A DNA stretch of 21,845 nucleotides. It comes from Methanomassiliicoccus sp. UBA6 (GTDB lineage: Archaea > Thermoplasmatota > Thermoplasmata > Methanomassiliicoccales > Methanomassiliicoccaceae). Location: NCBI GenBank assembly GCA_002508545.1, contig DAVH01000040.1:37647-59491 (forward strand). The letters are read 5' to 3'. Below, one piece after another: positions 20,161 through 21,845 of the stretch (the stretch's first letter is position 1; each line of letters starts with the position of its first letter). The translations under genes and the position numbers were made by a program. Below the pieces are notes generated by a model. The model was not told the DNA's origin. It made no database searches and was given only the letters and a program-made list of their open reading frames with translations.

Positions 20161-21845
20161 ATGGATTCATCGGAAAAGGTATTGAAGGTCGCCGAGGCCA
20201 AGTCCAAGGACGCCGAGCGGGGCATCGCCAGAGTGGACCCAGCAGTGATGGACGTGCTCGGCATCACCGCCGGCGACGTCATCCAGATCGAGGGGAAGAA
20301 GCGGACGGTGGCCATCGTCTGGCCAGGGTACCCCGAGGACGCCAACCGCGGCGTGATCCGCATCGACGGCACCATCCGTCGGAACGCCCAGACCAGCATC
20401 GACGAGAAGGTCTCCATCCGCAAGGTCGTTGTCAAGGAGGCGCGCAAGATCACCTTCGCGCCCACCGAGCCGCTGCGCATCATGGGCGGCGAGGAGTATC
20501 TGAGCCAGAGCCTGGAAGGTCGGGCGGTCACTCGAGGCGACGTTATCCAGATCAATGTCATGGGCCGGAGGATCGACCTCATCGTCGTTTCCTACAGCCC
20601 CACCTCTGATGCGGTGCTGGTGCACCGCACCACCGAAGTGAAGATCAGCGAGAAGCCGGTCAAGGAGGCGCAGTCCAACATCCCCAAGGTCACCTACGAG
20701 GACATCGGGGGGCTGGGGGACGAGGTCAAGCGCGTCAGGGAGATGATCGAGCTTCCGCTGAAGCATCCCGAGCTGTTCGAGCGGCTGGGAGTGGAGGCGC
20801 CCAAGGGCGTGCTGCTGCACGGCCCCCCAGGAACCGGGAAAACGCTGCTGGCCAAGGCCGTGGCAGGCGAGACCAACGCCAACTTCGTCACCATCGGCGG
20901 ACCGGAGATCATGTCCAAGTTCTACGGCGAGAGCGAGGAGCGGCTGCGCGAGATATTCAAGCAGGCCCAGGAGAACGCCCCGACCATCATCTTCATCGAC
21001 GAGATCGACTCCATCGCCCCGAAGCGAGAGGAGGTGAGCGGCGAGACCGAGAGGCGCGTCGTCGCCCAGCTGCTGTCCCTGATGGACGGGCTGGAAGCGA
21101 GGGGCAAGGTCGTGGTCATCGGCGCGACCAACCGCCCGAACGCCCTCGACCCCGCCATCCGCCGTCCCGGCCGCTTCGACCGGGAGATCGAGATCAACCC
21201 GCCCAACCGCGAGGGCCGGCTGGACATCCTGCAGATCCACACCCGGGGCATGCCCTTGGAGGGGGACGTCGAGCTCGAGGCGCTGGCCGACCTGACCCAC
21301 GGGTACGTGGGCGCGGACCTGTCGGCGCTGACGAAGGAGGCCGCGATGCACTCGCTGCGCCGCATCCTGCCGGAGATGGACCTGGACGTTGAGCAGATCC
21401 CCATGGACGTGCTGAGCAGGATCACCGTCACCAAGGACGACTTCTTCGCCGCGCTGAGGGAGATGCAGCCTTCCAGCCTCAGGGAGGTGTTCATCGAGAC
21501 CCCCAACGTCAAGTGGGAGGAGATCGGCGGGCTCACCGAGGCCAAGCGCGAGCTCCAGGAGGCGGTGGAGTGGCCGCTCAAGTACGCCTCGGTGTTCGAG
21601 CACATGAACGCAACGCCCCCCAAGGGCGTGCTGCTGTTCGGTCCCCCCGGTACCGGCAAGACCCTGCTGGCCAAGGCCGTCGCCACGGAATCGCAGGCCA
21701 ACTTCATCAACGTCAAGGGGCCGGAGTTCCTGAGCAAGTGGGTCGGTGAATCGGAGAAGGCGGTGCGGGAGACCTTCCGCAAGGCCAGGCAGGCGTCCCC
21801 GTGCATCATCTTCATGGACGAGATCGACTCCATCGCCCCGAAGCG
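20161..21845 (+). CDS. cdc48: Cdc48/VAT-type AAA+ ATPase (p97 homologue), 5' part
   Basis: An unfoldase that extracts and unfolds proteins, often for the proteasome. The frame is open from ATG 20161 to the right edge (561 codons), so the 3' end is missing. Residues about 1-185 form the Cdc48 N-domain (double-psi barrel plus lower lobe). D1 follows, with GPPGTGKT at 221-228, Walker B IIFIDE at 276-281, and sensor/arginine-finger region GATNRPNALDPAIRRPGRFDREIE. D2 has GPPGTGKT at 494-501 and Walker B IIFMDE at 549-554. The start follows GAGGAGGGAG (20147-20156). The gene lies 37 bp after the 53-aa ORF and is probably controlled by the palindrome at 19921-19943. D1 and D2 appear catalytically intact as far as visible. 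Confidence 0.96.
   Translation, partial: MDSSEKVLKVAEAKSKDAERGIARVDPAVMDVLGITAGDVIQIEGKKRTVAIVWPGYPEDANRGVIRIDGTIRRNAQTSIDEKVSIRKVVVKEARKITFAPTEPLRIMGGEEYLSQSLEGRAVTRGDVIQINVMGRRIDLIVVSYSPTSDAVLVHRTTEVKISEKPVKEAQSNIPKVTYEDIGGLGDEVKRVREMIELPLKHPELFERLGVEAPKGVLLHGPPGTGKTLLAKAVAGETNANFVTIGGPEIMSKFYGESEERLREIFKQAQENAPTIIFIDEIDSIAPKREEVSGETERRVVAQLLSLMDGLEARGKVVVIGATNRPNALDPAIRRPGRFDREIEINPPNREGRLDILQIHTRGMPLEGDVELEALADLTHGYVGADLSALTKEAAMHSLRRILPEMDLDVEQIPMDVLSRITVTKDDFFAALREMQPSSLREVFIETPNVKWEEIGGLTEAKRELQEAVEWPLKYASVFEHMNATPPKGVLLFGPPGTGKTLLAKAVATESQANFINVKGPEFLSKWVGESEKAVRETFRKARQASPCIIFMDEIDSIAPK

Overview
The window is a GC-rich, gene-dense archaeal chromosome segment. Diagnostic archaeal genes are transcription factor B (TFB), the H/ACA RNP protein Gar1, a two-repeat tRNA-splicing endonuclease, archaeal-type phosphopantothenate synthetase (PPS), a single-domain archaeal RIB7-type reductase, GMP synthase split into two subunits, a PAC2 proteasome-assembly protein and a Cdc48/VAT-type AAA ATPase. 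AT-rich TATA boxes about 26-30 bp upstream of several start codons fit archaeal promoters and leaderless transcripts. A high-GC euryarchaeal lineage such as the Thermoplasmatota (for example Methanomassiliicoccales) is my guess from gene content; the sequence does not prove it. I saw no mobile element, CRISPR array, rRNA or tRNA.

Layout. 1-2751 (+): the end of a P2-type Ca2+-like ATPase (cut by the left edge, beginning at its phosphorylation motif) overlaps rtcA. 2726-3493 (-): PAC2 protein, tail-to-tail with rtcA. 3763-4852 (+): riboflavin/F420-pathway reductase and a Mut7-C PIN-like protein, overlapping by 14 bp. 4840-5763 (-): an unknown protein with an apparently dead restriction-endonuclease-like N-domain. 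5926-8642 (+): a large secreted NodB-like protein and a DUF131 membrane protein. 8626-9401 (-): guaAA and a small overlapping ORF. 9502-10215 (+): HAD-family hydrolase. 10237-11650 (-): purE and guaAB. 11711-12263 (-): a stand-alone Lrp/AsnC effector domain and a small membrane protein. 12355-15363 (-): PPS, SAH hydrolase and a PfkB kinase, the last two overlapping by ATGA. 15529-16699 (+): gar1-tfb. 16814-17782 (+): membrane protein with double zinc ribbon and TPR-like tail. 17783-18838 (-): endA. 18988-21845 (+): ArsR-type regulator, coiled-coil protein, 53-aa protein, and cdc48 cut by the right edge.

Genes that appear to work together: guaAA, guaAB and purE (purine synthesis, split over two promoters); ahcY-pfkB (hydrolysis of S-adenosyl- or S-inosyl-homocysteine and phosphorylation of the released nucleoside); gar1-tfb (the usual archaeal pair); and the right-hand locus. 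There an ArsR/Phr/HSR1-like regulator has an AAC-N5-GTT element in its own promoter, and a nearly perfect inverted repeat of the same element lies just downstream of the TATA box of the 53-aa ORF-cdc48 unit. This looks like an autoregulated heat-shock or proteostasis regulon that includes two undescribed small proteins, and it is the most interesting part of the window.
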